A DNA stretch of 64,000 bases, taken from NCBI GenBank assembly GCA_033344815.1, contig JAWPMR010000001.1, forward strand, positions 792,136 through 856,135, written 5' to 3'. The stretch is from Paracoccaceae bacterium (lineage in GTDB: Bacteria > Pseudomonadota > Alphaproteobacteria > Rhodobacterales > Rhodobacteraceae). The translations under genes were made by a program, and so were the position numbers. The notes below the pieces were generated by a model that had not been told where the DNA came from, did not search any database, and saw only the letters and a program-made list of their open reading frames with translations. Positions 27,806 to 37,425 of this stretch are shown in pieces (positions within the stretch are counted from its first letter, which is position 1; every line of letters begins with the position of its first letter).

Positions 27806-28468
27806 ATGACGCAGACACGGCTGGCACCGATCGACCAATCAAAATTGCGAGAAACGGTCTATGACGCCCTAAAACAAGCGTTTACCCGCGGCGCTTTTGC
27901 GCCCGGTGATGTGATGTCCTTGCGCGATCTGGCGCAGCAACTCACGGTTTCAATGACCCCTGTGCGCGAAGCGGTCCGCCGATTGGTGGCCGAGGGCGCA
28001 CTCATCGATACGCCCAGCCGTACCCTTATGGTGCCGGCCTTTGATGAACGGCGCATGCATGATCTCAAGAGCGCGAGGCTTGCGCTGGAACTTCTGGCGC
28101 TGGAACAGTCCATGGCCCATATGGATGACGAAACCATTCTGGCACTGGAAGCCTGCCTGACTTCGGCGGGAAACACACCTGACCTGGATGCGAACTATCG
28201 CTTTCACTTCACACTATATCAGTGTGGTGGTTCAGAAATCCTGTTACCGATGATAGAAGCCCTCTGGATGCAATACGGCGCGTATTTAAACCTGATCATG
28301 CGTCAAGAGACCATCGAAACAATCGAACAGCACACGTACCATTTCGAAATCCTGTCCGCGTTGAAGTCGGGCGACCAAACCTCTGCGCGTGATGCCCTGA
28401 CACGGGATATCGAACGCAGTTTCGGCCTGCTTCAACCCGAGATCAACAAAGGCTCCCGCCATGACTGA
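27806..28468 (+). CDS. GntR family (FCD-domain) transcriptional regulator
   Basis: 220 residues: an N-terminal winged helix (VYDALKQAFTRGAFAPGDVM, LRDLAQQLTVSMTPVREAVRRLVAEGAL) followed by an all-helical FCD ligand-binding domain starting near DERRMHDLKSARLALELLALE. FCD regulators usually respond to organic acids or amino-acid-related metabolites and repress adjacent catabolic operons. It is transcribed with the AKR-RidA gene (eight-base overlap) and divergently from the transporter operon, so it probably controls both. Confidence 0.92.
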   Translation: MTQTRLAPIDQSKLRETVYDALKQAFTRGAFAPGDVMSLRDLAQQLTVSMTPVREAVRRLVAEGALIDTPSRTLMVPAFDERRMHDLKSARLALELLALEQSMAHMDDETILALEACLTSAGNTPDLDANYRFHFTLYQCGGSEILLPMIEALWMQYGAYLNLIMRQETIETIEQHTYHFEILSALKSGDQTSARDALTRDIERSFGLLQPEINKGSRHD

Positions 28469-29924
28469 CACCGCTCGCCGCCCACCTCGCATTCAACTGG
28501 GTGATTTGGATATTGCCCGCACGCTGGTCGGGCTCTGGCAGGTCGCGGATATCGAGAAAGACGGCGCGACAATTGATCCTGAAACAGGTGCTGATCATTT
28601 GGCGGCATATGCGAAGGCCGGGTTTGATACATTCGATATGGCCGATCACTATGGCAGCGCTGAAATCATCACCGGACATTTATTGTCGCGGTATCAGGAC
28701 CAGCGCCCACTGGCATTCACCAAATGGTGCCCAGCGCCGGGCCCGATGACGGCGGATGTGGTGCGTCGCGGCGTTCAGGACAGGCTGGATCGGTTGCAGG
28801 TCGACAAGATTGATCTCTTGCAATTTCACTGGTGGAGTTTTCAGCATCCCGCTTGGCTGGATGCTTTGCATGAATTGAATCAATTGCGCCAAGAAGGCCT
28901 GATTAGTGAATTAGGCGTTACCAATTTCGACGCGGCGCACCTGCGTTTGGCGCTCGCCGATGGTGTGCCGCTGGTCTCGAACCAGGTTTCGTTTTCACTG
29001 GTAGATCGACGTGCCAGCGGAGCGCTATCAAAGCTTTGCATGGACACCGGTGTAAGGCTTTTCGCCTATGGCACTTTGTGCGGCGGCTTTTTATCCGAAA
29101 AGTGGCTTGATGCGCCGGATCCCGCCACCATAGACGATATGTCAAAACGAAAATACCGCCGCTTTATTGACGCAACGGGCGGTTGGGACGCCTTTCAAGG
29201 AATTTTGCAAGCCGCGGATCAGATCGCCCGAAAACACAAAGTCTCGATATCAAATGTCGCAAGCCAGTGGGTGCTGGATCATCCCAGCGTCGCGGCCACG
29301 ATCATCGGCGCGCGTTTGGGCGAAAACAGACATAGCGACGACAATGCAAACCTGTTTTCCTTCGAGATAGACGGTGAGGATCACGCGCGCCTCAAAGATG
29401 CCTTTACTGGGTCCAAGGATGTTCCGGGCGATTGCGGCGATGAATACCGCACCCCCCCCTTCCTGACCGCCACCGGCGATTTGTCGGACCATCTTGATGC
29501 GATACCTTTGGTACACAACAGCCAAACCGCCATCCGGGAAGGCGACACCTGCGTTTTGTCAGGCTCGGAATGGGAAGATATTGCGGGGTATGCGCGCGCG
29601 CAAAAGATCGGTAACCGCGTTTTGGTGTCGGGCACTACAGCAACGGCCGGGACGGACAGGATGGTCGCCCCAAAAGATGCGGGCGCTCAGACCACCTATG
29701 TGCTCGACAAGATACTCGCGGCTCTTCAAGCGCTGGGTGCCAAGGCGGAACATGTGGTGCGCACGCGCATCTACATCACGGATGAGGCAGACGTGCTGGC
29801 CATCTCGCACGCCCATGGTCGGGTGTTCGGGCACATCAAACCGGCCAATACTCTGGTCGTCGTGGCGGGATTGATTGGGGGATACAAGGTCGAAATCGAA
29901 GCGGAAGCCATATTGCCCGGGTGA
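28461..29924 (+). CDS. Aldo/keto reductase fused to a RidA (YjgF/UK114) domain
   Basis: Residues 1 to about 335 form an aldo/keto reductase with an intact tetrad: Asp59 and Tyr64 (FDMADHYGS), Lys88 (FTKW) and His123 (QFHWW). After a short linker, residues about 355-487 form a RidA-like domain (ARAQKIGNRVLVSGTTATA, HVVRTRIYITD with the family Arg, ANTLVVVAGLIGGYKVEIEAEA). RidA proteins hydrolyse reactive enamines/imines released by PLP enzymes, so the fusion may couple carbonyl reduction to imine deamination. The gene is translationally coupled to gntR and divergent from the related reductase and importer. A linker read-through error is unlikely because both domains are complete. Confidence 0.92.
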   Translation: MTDTARRPPRIQLGDLDIARTLVGLWQVADIEKDGATIDPETGADHLAAYAKAGFDTFDMADHYGSAEIITGHLLSRYQDQRPLAFTKWCPAPGPMTADVVRRGVQDRLDRLQVDKIDLLQFHWWSFQHPAWLDALHELNQLRQEGLISELGVTNFDAAHLRLALADGVPLVSNQVSFSLVDRRASGALSKLCMDTGVRLFAYGTLCGGFLSEKWLDAPDPATIDDMSKRKYRRFIDATGGWDAFQGILQAADQIARKHKVSISNVASQWVLDHPSVAATIIGARLGENRHSDDNANLFSFEIDGEDHARLKDAFTGSKDVPGDCGDEYRTPPFLTATGDLSDHLDAIPLVHNSQTAIREGDTCVLSGSEWEDIAGYARAQKIGNRVLVSGTTATAGTDRMVAPKDAGAQTTYVLDKILAALQALGAKAEHVVRTRIYITDEADVLAISHAHGRVFGHIKPANTLVVVAGLIGGYKVEIEAEAILPG

Positions 29925-30377
29925 TGGACCCCGGCCCGATACGCGAACAAACTGCGGGCATGTTTTGCGTGTTGAAATTCAGAAAACCACGAGGCCTTTT
30001 GGAACCTAGCTTACTCGATGTTTGGTTTTTTGCCATCGCCGCCCGGCAGTTTTCAGACCGGGCATGCGCATCACGCCTGTCACACAGATGACGCCTTCCA
30101 ATTGATGCACGCCATGATCTGAACCCCGAAAGTCCGCGCCAATGCTTCATCGAAACTGTTTCCACGGGCAGTCTCAACGAGAGCGCCCGTTAATGCGTGA
30201 GTTTCCACCCAAACCGGCGCCTTCATTCCGCGCAGAGGCAAGCTGGCGTTGACGACGTCCGTCAAAAAAAAAGTACGGATGGAGATAACCGCTGCCGTAA
30301 CTGCACCCGCGTGCACACCTGCCTCAACAGCTGTTCTTCCAGCTTGACACCGACAGGGCGGATGGTAGCGCTACAGC
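29925..30377. other. Intergenic with a possible gene fragment
   Basis: No intact gene. On the minus strand about 30110-30240 reads GMKAPVWVETHALTGALVET and on, which looks protein-like but is flanked by non-coding style sequence and matches nothing I recognise; it may be a remnant. The TetR promoter should lie just before 30378. Confidence 0.3.
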
Positions 30378-31040
30378 ATGGGAAATGTATCCGCCGCCCG
30401 AAGCTCAGTCCGATCGCGTGACCCGGAGCGTACAAAAAGTGAAATCCTGAAATCTGCTTTGGGCGAGTTTGCGGCAAACGGATATGACGGCGCAAAAATT
30501 CAGCAAATTGCAAACAATGCTGGCTGCAATCCAAGGCTGATTTACCACTATTACGACAACAAAGAATGCCTCTATCTTGCTGTGCTTCGCCATATCTATG
30601 CAGAGATTCGCGAACGCGAAAATGAGCTTCAGCTCGAGGCGCTTACCCCGCAGCAGGCAATCGAACGGCTGGTGGAACTCACCTTCGATTTCTTTGAAAG
30701 TAACACAAACTTTCTGTCGATCACTCGCAGCGAAAATCTTCTGGGCGGCCGTTTCATTGCGCAGATGCCCGAGATTCAAAAGATGTCAGAACCGTTTCTG
30801 AGCAAGATTTCCGGCGTGCTGGCGCGCGGAAGGTCCTTGGGTGTGTTTCGCGACGGCATTGACCCTCTTCAACTCTATGTCAGCATTGTTGCTTTGAGCG
30901 CCCATCACATCAATGCCAATCACACGTTGTCGGCCACATTCGGACTCGATTTGTCCGAAGAAAACTGGCGGCACGAACGGCGGCTCCACGTCATCAACAT
31001 GATCGTCAGCACGGTAAGCATCGCCGACCCGAAGCGATAG
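30378..31040 (+). CDS. TetR/AcrR family transcriptional regulator
   Basis: 220 residues with an N-terminal TetR helix-turn-helix: RTKSEILKSALGEFAANGYDGAKIQQIANNAGCNPRLIYHYYDNKECLYLAVL. The helical C-terminal domain (residues about 75-210) resembles that of RutR-like regulators of nucleobase or amino-acid use. It lies 148 bases upstream of the NitT/TauT-type importer in the same direction and is the obvious candidate to regulate the importer-amidohydrolase cluster. Confidence 0.9.
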   Translation: MGNVSAARSSVRSRDPERTKSEILKSALGEFAANGYDGAKIQQIANNAGCNPRLIYHYYDNKECLYLAVLRHIYAEIRERENELQLEALTPQQAIERLVELTFDFFESNTNFLSITRSENLLGGRFIAQMPEIQKMSEPFLSKISGVLARGRSLGVFRDGIDPLQLYVSIVALSAHHINANHTLSATFGLDLSEENWRHERRLHVINMIVSTVSIADPKR

Positions 31041-31188
31041 GAAACGTCTTATCGCAAGGTTTGTATACTTTCGCATATGCGGACTAACTGCCCATATCGC
31101 CAAAAAACTGCCTGAATAAAGGGCATTCGCCGTTTAATTCAATTTTGATTTACTTGCGCACTTTCTGCGGCGCGCATGCCTGTCAGTA

Positions 31189-32052
31189 GTGAGCGTCATG
31201 AACGTATCGCTCACCGATCCCGACCTTATTGTCCCGCAGGCAACCCCTACGGACGTCCATTCCCGACCGGCTCTGGAGCTTCAGGAAGCCTCCGTTGTTT
31301 TTGGATCCGGAGAGGCATCGGTTACAGCACTTGCACCCACTTCGCTCAAAATGGAACGCGGTGATTTTCTTGCGCTGGTCGGCCCGTCAGGCTGTGGCAA
31401 ATCCACCATTCTGAAGCTGGTGAGCAACTTGATCAAACCGAGCACAGGGTTGGTGCTGGTCGGGGGAAAAGAGGCCAGTGCCAAGGCATTGCGCATCGGG
31501 ATGGCATTTCAGAACCCGACCATGCTGCCATGGCTCACCATTGAACAAAACATCATGATGCCGCTCAAGATTGTAGCGCCCTTCAAGCATACCTACCGGC
31601 AAGACAAAAAAGGCGCATTCCGGGACCGTGTTCATGCGCTACTGGCGCAGGTTGGTTTGAAAGACTTTGCAAATCACTATCCATGGCAACTGTCCGGCGG
31701 CATGCTACAGCGCTCAAATCTGTGCCGGGCACTGGTGCATGAACCTGATCTGTTGCTTTTGGACGAACCCTTTGGCGCCCTTGATCAATTCACCCGTGAA
31801 GAACTCTGGCAAACCATGCAGGACCTCTACCTGGATCGCAAACCCACGGTGTTACTGGTGACACATGATCTGCGAGAAGCGGGGTATCTGGCGAACCGAA
31901 TTTGCGTAATGAGCGCGCGCCCCGGACGGATCATATCAGACAAGCCGGTGGATATCCCGCAGCCCCGAGACATCAGCATGATCTACAGCCCCGAATTTGT
32001 CGAAATGACCCAAGGCCTGCGCGAACTGATCGCACAGGTGCGCAGCACATAA
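31189..32052 (+). CDS. ABC transporter ATP-binding protein, NitT/TauT type
   Basis: 287 residues from GTG 31189 (ATG 31198 is an equally possible start). Walker [11 protein letters not shown]-loop AFQNPTMLPWLT, signature LSGGMLQRSNLCRAL, Walker B LLLLDEPFGALDQ and switch THDLREA identify the SsuB/TauB/ThiZ class. It drives import with the permease and binding protein that follow. The regulator and the terminal deaminase-like enzyme suggest a nitrogen heterocycle rather than a sulfonate, but this is inference. Confidence 0.88.
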   Translation: MSVMNVSLTDPDLIVPQATPTDVHSRPALELQEASVVFGSGEASVTALAPTSLKMERGDFLALVGPSGCGKSTILKLVSNLIKPSTGLVLVGGKEASAKALRIGMAFQNPTMLPWLTIEQNIMMPLKIVAPFKHTYRQDKKGAFRDRVHALLAQVGLKDFANHYPWQLSGGMLQRSNLCRALVHEPDLLLLDEPFGALDQFTREELWQTMQDLYLDRKPTVLLVTHDLREAGYLANRICVMSARPGRIISDKPVDIPQPRDISMIYSPEFVEMTQGLRELIAQVRST

Positions 32053-32061
32053 GGCCGCCTG

Positions 32062-32835
32062 ATGACCGAAGCCCAACGTATCCGCACCCTGTCAACGTCC
32101 CTGATCATCGGGTTCTTCCTGATGTGGGAAATCCTGTGCCTCCTGCTCAATGTTTCTGATCTCATACTGCCACGGCCGTCTGAGATCCTGGTGACAATGT
32201 GGACCCGATTCCCGGTGCTGTGGCCGCATATTCTCCAAACGCTCTATTCGACCCTTACGGGATTTACGCTTGGCGTCATGATCGGCGTGGCGCTCGGCGT
32301 GATCGTCGGCACCTCAAAAGTTGGGTATGCCGTGGCCTATCCGCTGCTTGTTGGGTTTTCATCCATCCCAAAAGTCGCCGTGGTACCAATCTTTGTGCTG
32401 TGGTTTGGTTCCGGGACGACCCCCGCAATTCTGACCGCCATGGTTATTTGCGTATTCCCGATTGTGGTCAACATAGCCACCGGTCTTGCAACAACAGAAC
32501 CCGAACTGGAGGACGTGCTGAAAACGCTCGGCGCATCCAAAACCGAAATTCTGTGGAATGTCGGCCTGCCGCGCACAATGCCTTATTTTTTTGCCTCTCT
32601 CAAAGTCGCCATCACGCTGTCTTTTGTCGGCGCAGTTTTGTCGGAGACGGTGGCTTCAAACAAAGGCATTGGCAACGTAATGATGACGGCTTCGTCCAAT
32701 TTTCAGGTCTCCCTGGTTTTCGCCGGACTGATCATTCTCGCGCTGATGGGCGTAGCGCTTTACGCCGTGTTCTCCTGGCTTGAAAGCCGTGTGACCGGCT
32801 GGGCGACCCGCGGCAATGACCTTGCTGTCACTTGA
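32062..32835 (+). CDS. ABC transporter permease, NitT/TauT type
   Basis: A 257-residue BPD_transp_1 permease with about six helices. It has the class-typical SFLP-like N-terminal segment (ILVTMWTRFPVLWPHILQTLYSTL), FSSIPKVAVVPIFVLWFG, and the EAA loop ELEDVLKTLGASKTEILWNVGLP. It follows the ATPase gene by nine bases. Confidence 0.9.
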   Translation: MTEAQRIRTLSTSLIIGFFLMWEILCLLLNVSDLILPRPSEILVTMWTRFPVLWPHILQTLYSTLTGFTLGVMIGVALGVIVGTSKVGYAVAYPLLVGFSSIPKVAVVPIFVLWFGSGTTPAILTAMVICVFPIVVNIATGLATTEPELEDVLKTLGASKTEILWNVGLPRTMPYFFASLKVAITLSFVGAVLSETVASNKGIGNVMMTASSNFQVSLVFAGLIILALMGVALYAVFSWLESRVTGWATRGNDLAVT

Positions 32836-32877
32836 GTTTCTTACGTTTCTCCTCATCCAATCAAAAAGGACCCTCTC

Positions 32878-33903
32878 ATGAAAAAGACATTGTTCGGTGC
32901 CGCTTTTACCTTGTTGGCGGGCACCGTGCCGGCATTGGCAGAAATGACAGACATTCGATTTACACTGGGCTGGAAAACCCAAGGGTCTGATGCGCCCTTC
33001 CTCCTGGCTTTGCACAAAGGTTATTTCGAGGACGAAGGCCTCAACGTGACAATTGATCAGGGCGAAGGTTCTGCTGCAACTGTCACGCGGATCATGGGCG
33101 GGGCCTATGACGCAGGTTTTGGTGATATCAATGCGATCATTCAAAACGCGGCCGCCCGACCCGGTGAAGCTCCGGTCATGGTCTATCAACTCTGGAATCG
33201 GCCTCCCTTCGCCATTGTAACGCCAAAGACGGCCGGCATCGAATCCCCGGCTGACTTTGAGGGCAAGACCCTTGGTGGTGCGCAGGGCACGCCAACCACC
33301 CGTTTGTTCCCGGTGTTTGCAGAATTGAACGGTGTAGATCTGGGCAAGGTGGCACAGGAAAACATGGCGCCGAACCTGCAGGAACCCATGATGATCCGAG
33401 GGGACATTGATGGTGCGTTTGTTTTCACATCCACAAGCTGGTTCAATCTGATTGCCAACCGTCAGGATCCTGCGAAGGATTTCAACTGGTTCAATTTTGA
33501 GGACTTCGGCATGGATCTTTATTCCAATGGCATGATGGTATCGCGCAGCCTGATGGCGGAAAATCCAGAAGCGGTGGCTGGTCTCGTACGCGCGGTCAAC
33601 AAGGCGACGATGGAAGTTGCGGCCAATCAGGACAGCTCGGTGGAAGCCATTATGGCCTTTGACAATCTGGTTGATCCCGAGCTGGAGCGGGCGCGACTTG
33701 AGTTTGCGTTGACGAACCTGATGAACGCACCGGAAGTAACAGAGATTGGCATGGGTGATCTCGTGGATGAGCGGCTGACCCGCTCCATTGGGATCGTGGC
33801 CAAGGGGTATGGGCTTGATCGCCTGCCCGAAGCTTCCGAGATTTTCGACCGCTCTTTTCTGCCACCGGCAGATGCGCGCGCCTTCGACGTCACACTCAAC
33901 TAA
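32878..33903 (+). CDS. ABC transporter substrate-binding protein, NMT1/THI5-like
   Basis: 341 residues with a Sec signal peptide (MKKTLFGAAFTLLAGTVPALA) and a type II receptor domain of the NMT1/SsuA class: [34 protein letters not shown], and GGAYDAGFGDINAIIQ. NMT1-like receptors bind thiamine or pyrimidine precursors, riboflavin, nucleobases or sulfonates. The following amidohydrolase favours a heterocyclic ligand. A strong hairpin lies just after the stop. Confidence 0.9.
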   Translation: MKKTLFGAAFTLLAGTVPALAEMTDIRFTLGWKTQGSDAPFLLALHKGYFEDEGLNVTIDQGEGSAATVTRIMGGAYDAGFGDINAIIQNAAARPGEAPVMVYQLWNRPPFAIVTPKTAGIESPADFEGKTLGGAQGTPTTRLFPVFAELNGVDLGKVAQENMAPNLQEPMMIRGDIDGAFVFTSTSWFNLIANRQDPAKDFNWFNFEDFGMDLYSNGMMVSRSLMAENPEAVAGLVRAVNKATMEVAANQDSSVEAIMAFDNLVDPELERARLEFALTNLMNAPEVTEIGMGDLVDERLTRSIGIVAKGYGLDRLPEASEIFDRSFLPPADARAFDVTLN

Positions 33904-33911
33904 AACCTGGC

Positions 33912-33943
33912 CCTGCGCCTCGCATTCATGATCGAGGCGCAGG
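33912..33943 (+). promoter_or_regulatory. Intercistronic hairpin after the binding-protein gene
   Basis: CCTGCGCCTCG (33912-33922) pairs perfectly with CGAGGCGCAGG (33933-33943) over a 10-base loop. No U-tract follows, so it probably protects the binding-protein mRNA end or reduces read-through into the amidohydrolase gene. Confidence 0.6.
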
Positions 33944-33968
33944 ATCTTTGTCTGAGGATCACGGACAG

Positions 33969-35432
33969 ATGAACAAAACACTGATCCATGGTGGAAACGT
34001 CCTTGTCGACAACGATGCTTTCAGCGAGGTTTCTCTGCTCGTTGAAGGCGGCAAAATCACCGCCATTCTGCCGGCCACTAAATCCATCGACGATGCGAAA
34101 CCGCTGGATGCCACGGGTCGTCTCATCATACCGGGCCTGGTTAACGCCCATACCCATTCTCACGGTGCCTTGGCGAGAGGCGGCGTGCCGGATGATGCAA
34201 ATCTTGAGACCTTCCTGTCAGGTTCGGCCTGGTTGAACCTCAATCGCACCGAAGACGATCTTGCGCTATGTGCCCAGCTTTCAGCGGTTGAATTGATCCG
34301 CAAGGGCTGCACCGCCTGTTTTGATCTTTTCATTGAACTGCCGGGGCCGACCGTGGGCGGCACGCACGCCGTCGCTCAGGCTTACGCAGACGTTGGCATA
34401 CGTGCTGTTGTGGCACCGATGATTGCGGATCAGACGATTTATCAAGCCCTCCCCGGCCTGATCGATCACTTTGACCGCCCCTTGAAAGACGCGGTGGCGG
34501 CTCTGGCGCTTCCCGACTGGGACGCCACGATGGCAGTATGTAACGAAGCTTTGCGTCATTGGCCCGTGCCCTACGATCGCGTTCGGCCCGGCATTGGACC
34601 GACAATACCGCTGCATTGCTCTGATGCACTTTTGCGGTCCTGTGCTGCGCTGTCAGAAGATATGGGTCTGCCCTTGCAAACGCATCTGGCTGAAACCCGC
34701 CTGCAAACCGTGATGGCGCATCGCAAGTTTGGTACATCCCTGACGCAACATCTCGATACACTCGGCGTTCTGTCGTCCCGGTTCAGCGGCGCACATGGCG
34801 TCTGGCTTTCGGATGCGGAAATGGGTCTGCTCGCCGAAAACCACTCTGGCATATCCCACAATCCCATGAGTAACCTGCGTTTGGGATCGGGGGTCGCGCC
34901 GCTGCGCAAACTCAGCGGTGCCGGCGTGCAGATGGGCATTGGCACGGACGCCAGCAACACCTCCGATGGGCAGAATATGTTCGAAGCCACGCGCCTCGCC
35001 GCCACTTTGAGCCGTGTGCAGACATCAGACAGTACCCAGTGGGTGCGCAGCTGCGAAGCTTTTGACATGGCAACGCGGGGCAGCGCCCGACTTCTGGGCT
35101 TCGACATGCTTGGAAAAATTGCCGAAGGTTGGGACGCCGATCTTGTCTTTCTGGATCAGTCCTATTGTCACTACACACCACAGCGCGCGACACTGGATCA
35201 GATCGTAATGGCTGAAAATGGCGCTGCAGTCCGTGAGGTCATGATCGCCGGCCAAATGGTGTTTGCGCAAAATCGCATTCTGACACTTGATGAAACATCG
35301 CTGCGTGATCGCGCGATCATTTCCGCTGAGCGTATCACGCACGCAAATCAAACGGCGCGCGTGATGAATGCTGCCACCGCTGAAGTGGTCAAGGGCTTTT
35401 GCCATGCCCATTGCGAGACAAACAGACATTGA
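33969..35432 (+). CDS. Amidohydrolase of the TrzA/AtzA/SsnA (ATZ/TRZ) family
   Basis: Start at ATG 33969 (487 residues). The protein has the N-terminal beta-sandwich strand, metal motif VNAHTHSHGAL, later His in LPLQTHLAET and GAHGVWLSDAE, and catalytic Asp in GIGTDASNTSDGQNMFEA, the pattern of zinc/iron aminohydrolases acting on guanine, 8-oxoguanine, methylthioadenosine or s-triazines. It should be cytosolic. As last gene of the importer cluster it probably deaminates or dechlorinates the imported ring compound. AGGA lies about 10 bases upstream. Confidence 0.88.
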   Translation: MNKTLIHGGNVLVDNDAFSEVSLLVEGGKITAILPATKSIDDAKPLDATGRLIIPGLVNAHTHSHGALARGGVPDDANLETFLSGSAWLNLNRTEDDLALCAQLSAVELIRKGCTACFDLFIELPGPTVGGTHAVAQAYADVGIRAVVAPMIADQTIYQALPGLIDHFDRPLKDAVAALALPDWDATMAVCNEALRHWPVPYDRVRPGIGPTIPLHCSDALLRSCAALSEDMGLPLQTHLAETRLQTVMAHRKFGTSLTQHLDTLGVLSSRFSGAHGVWLSDAEMGLLAENHSGISHNPMSNLRLGSGVAPLRKLSGAGVQMGIGTDASNTSDGQNMFEATRLAATLSRVQTSDSTQWVRSCEAFDMATRGSARLLGFDMLGKIAEGWDADLVFLDQSYCHYTPQRATLDQIVMAENGAAVREVMIAGQMVFAQNRILTLDETSLRDRAIISAERITHANQTARVMNAATAEVVKGFCHAHCETNRH

Positions 35433-35939
35433 AGACAGAGACGCCTGTAAAGGCTTGATCATCGCAGCACTGCTTCCATGGCGATTTCTCACCCATAGAC
35501 TGCGACCCAGTTCGTAAGGCTGAGGCCAATTTGGCTTTCCGATGCGACGGGAACTTGCTGTTCATTCCGTCGCGTTTTTCCTTTCCGTGGTTACTTTATC
35601 TACTATCGTTCCCGTGCCGTGTTTTGAAACAATCCACGGCGCGCTGAGGTGTTTCGTATTTTTGGATGATGCCGACGCACCGGACACAGGACTTTATGAT
35701 GAAGCGCTTGAAAGCATGAAACAGCTTGCACTAGAAAGTAAGAGCACGTCGACCGTCGCCCAGATATTGTGTTTGCAGCGACGGGTGTCGATTAAACGTT
35801 GTTCCGCACCGAATGTTCGATCCTTAAACTTTGGGCGTTTTCCGAGGTTTTGACATATTCCACGCAAACCAGAACGAAATACTTCCAACACGGGCGCGAA
35901 CCTTTCCGTCTTCCCGAACTACAGATTGAGTGAATACCG
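35433..35939. other. Intergenic, no gene seen
   Basis: A 103-residue plus frame (35542-35853) lacks a ribosome binding site and family match. Its middle (DDADAPDTGLYDEALESMKQLALES) looks faintly protein-like and may be a remnant. Confidence 0.35.
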
Positions 35940-36881
35940 ATGAATGCCAGGACAGACAAAGCAGTTACCACCCATGATGCCGACGAAGATGCACGCAACC
36001 GCGACATCAAGATTTACGTAAACGGCGATATCGTGCATCGCGACGATGCCAAGGTTTCAGTCTATGACAGCGGGTTCATGCTGGGTGATGGAATGTGGGA
36101 AGGCATGCGTCTCTACAATGGTGTCTGGGCGTTTTTTGACGAACACATGGATCGGTTTTTCAATTCCTGCAAAGCCGTCTCGCTGGACGTGGGATTGGAC
36201 AAGGCCGGGATCCTGGACGCGCTGACGCGCACAGCCGCCGCAAATGACATGCATACAGACGTGCATTGCCGCCTGATGCTGACCCGCGGCGTGAAGGTAA
36301 AGCCCTTCCAACACCCCTCCCTGTCCCGCTCCGGTCCAACGCTGGTCATCATCATGGAGCATTCCAAACCGACTGAGGCGTTGCACAAGAAGGGCATACG
36401 TCTGGCCACCGTACCGCAAGTGCGTGGCCTGCCGATGGCACAGGATGCAAAATACAACAGCCACTCCAAACTCAACTGTGTGATTGCCTGTTTGCAAGCC
36501 GAACAAGCGGGCGCAGATGAGGGTTTGATGCTGGATCCACATGGATTTGTGAACACCACCAATGCCTGCAACTTCTTCATCGTAAGGCGAGGTGCTGTTT
36601 GGACCTCCACCGGCGATTACTGCATGAACGGTGTAACCCGGCAAAAGGTGATTGATCTGTGTCACGCAAATGACATTCCCGTCTTTGAGAAAAACTTCTC
36701 GCTTTATGAAGCCTACGGTGCTGACGAGGCATTTTTGACCGGGACTTTCGGGGCGCAAACCCCAGTAGCAGAAATCGACGGCAAACCTATAGGCACCGGG
36801 GACCAACCTGTGATGACCCGCGTGCAAGCACTCTACAAGGATATGATCCTGACCGAGGTCGCGCGTTTGAAAAACATGTGA
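35940..36881 (+). CDS. Class IV PLP aminotransferase (branched-chain / D-amino acid type)
   Basis: 313 residues of the IlvE/DAAT/ADCL fold. After a polar N-terminal extension of about 22 residues come IYVNGDIVHRDDAKVSVYDSGFMLGDGMWEGMRLYNG, the cofactor lysine in AKYNSHSKLNCV (around 180), the cofactor-binding Glu region DEGLMLDPHGFVNTTNACNFF, and MNGVTRQKVIDLC near the phosphate site. It transfers amino groups between amino acids and 2-oxoacids; branched-chain, aromatic or D-amino acid preference cannot be decided. It stands alone. Confidence 0.9.
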   Translation: MNARTDKAVTTHDADEDARNRDIKIYVNGDIVHRDDAKVSVYDSGFMLGDGMWEGMRLYNGVWAFFDEHMDRFFNSCKAVSLDVGLDKAGILDALTRTAAANDMHTDVHCRLMLTRGVKVKPFQHPSLSRSGPTLVIIMEHSKPTEALHKKGIRLATVPQVRGLPMAQDAKYNSHSKLNCVIACLQAEQAGADEGLMLDPHGFVNTTNACNFFIVRRGAVWTSTGDYCMNGVTRQKVIDLCHANDIPVFEKNFSLYEAYGADEAFLTGTFGAQTPVAEIDGKPIGTGDQPVMTRVQALYKDMILTEVARLKNM

Positions 36882-37425
36882 ATAGGCGCAACCAATGTCA
36901 GACAGATGCACCCGCTGCAGGGTTGTGCCGTCATCTTAGGCAAAAGAGTCCTTGTGGTTGGCCGGTTGGCCGCCGGGATACGGCTGGGCGAGACGGAACA
37001 CACCATACCTTTGTGCACCCACCCGGGACCACGGCCAAGCCATTCGTAAAACCACGGACATCAAACTGATCATCGAGAGGCCCTAAATTGGGCTACTTGG
37101 ACGCTCGTTGCCACGTGGGCATTTAATCAGCTCGTTTCTTTGCACGTTATGTTCGACCACTAGATTTTCAGAGAGTGCCGGGACCAAAGAAGCCCAGCAG
37201 CGCTGCTTAATCTTTCAGAGCACAATCTGAAACCGGGGTTCATCATCTAAGACGCAGGAATGATGGCTTTGAGCGTCAAACAAAATAGCGCAGGTCATCT
37301 GTCTGATCTCCTTGGACTTCTTCTGTATGCGATATCTCTTACCGACCTGTATCATTGAAACATGGCGATAACTGGTGAACGCCGCTTTCGGACCAGAAAA
37401 ATCGCAGATCCTATGTCTTTGCTGA
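36882..37425. other. Intergenic, no gene seen
   Basis: Separates the convergent aminotransferase and cysG genes. A 47-codon plus frame from ATG 36910 (MHPLQGCAVILGKRVLVVGR) exists without supporting signals. I find no clear terminator. Confidence 0.35.

Noticed and set aside
32656-33981. A 441-codon open frame on the minus strand
   Set aside because: It lies antisense to the permease, the intact binding-protein gene and the following start, has no family match and is rich in His/Arg/Cys as expected from the complement of a G/C-biased coding strand.
35542-35853. A 103-codon plus-strand frame before the aminotransferase
   Set aside because: No start signal, mixed composition and no recognisable family; at best a remnant.
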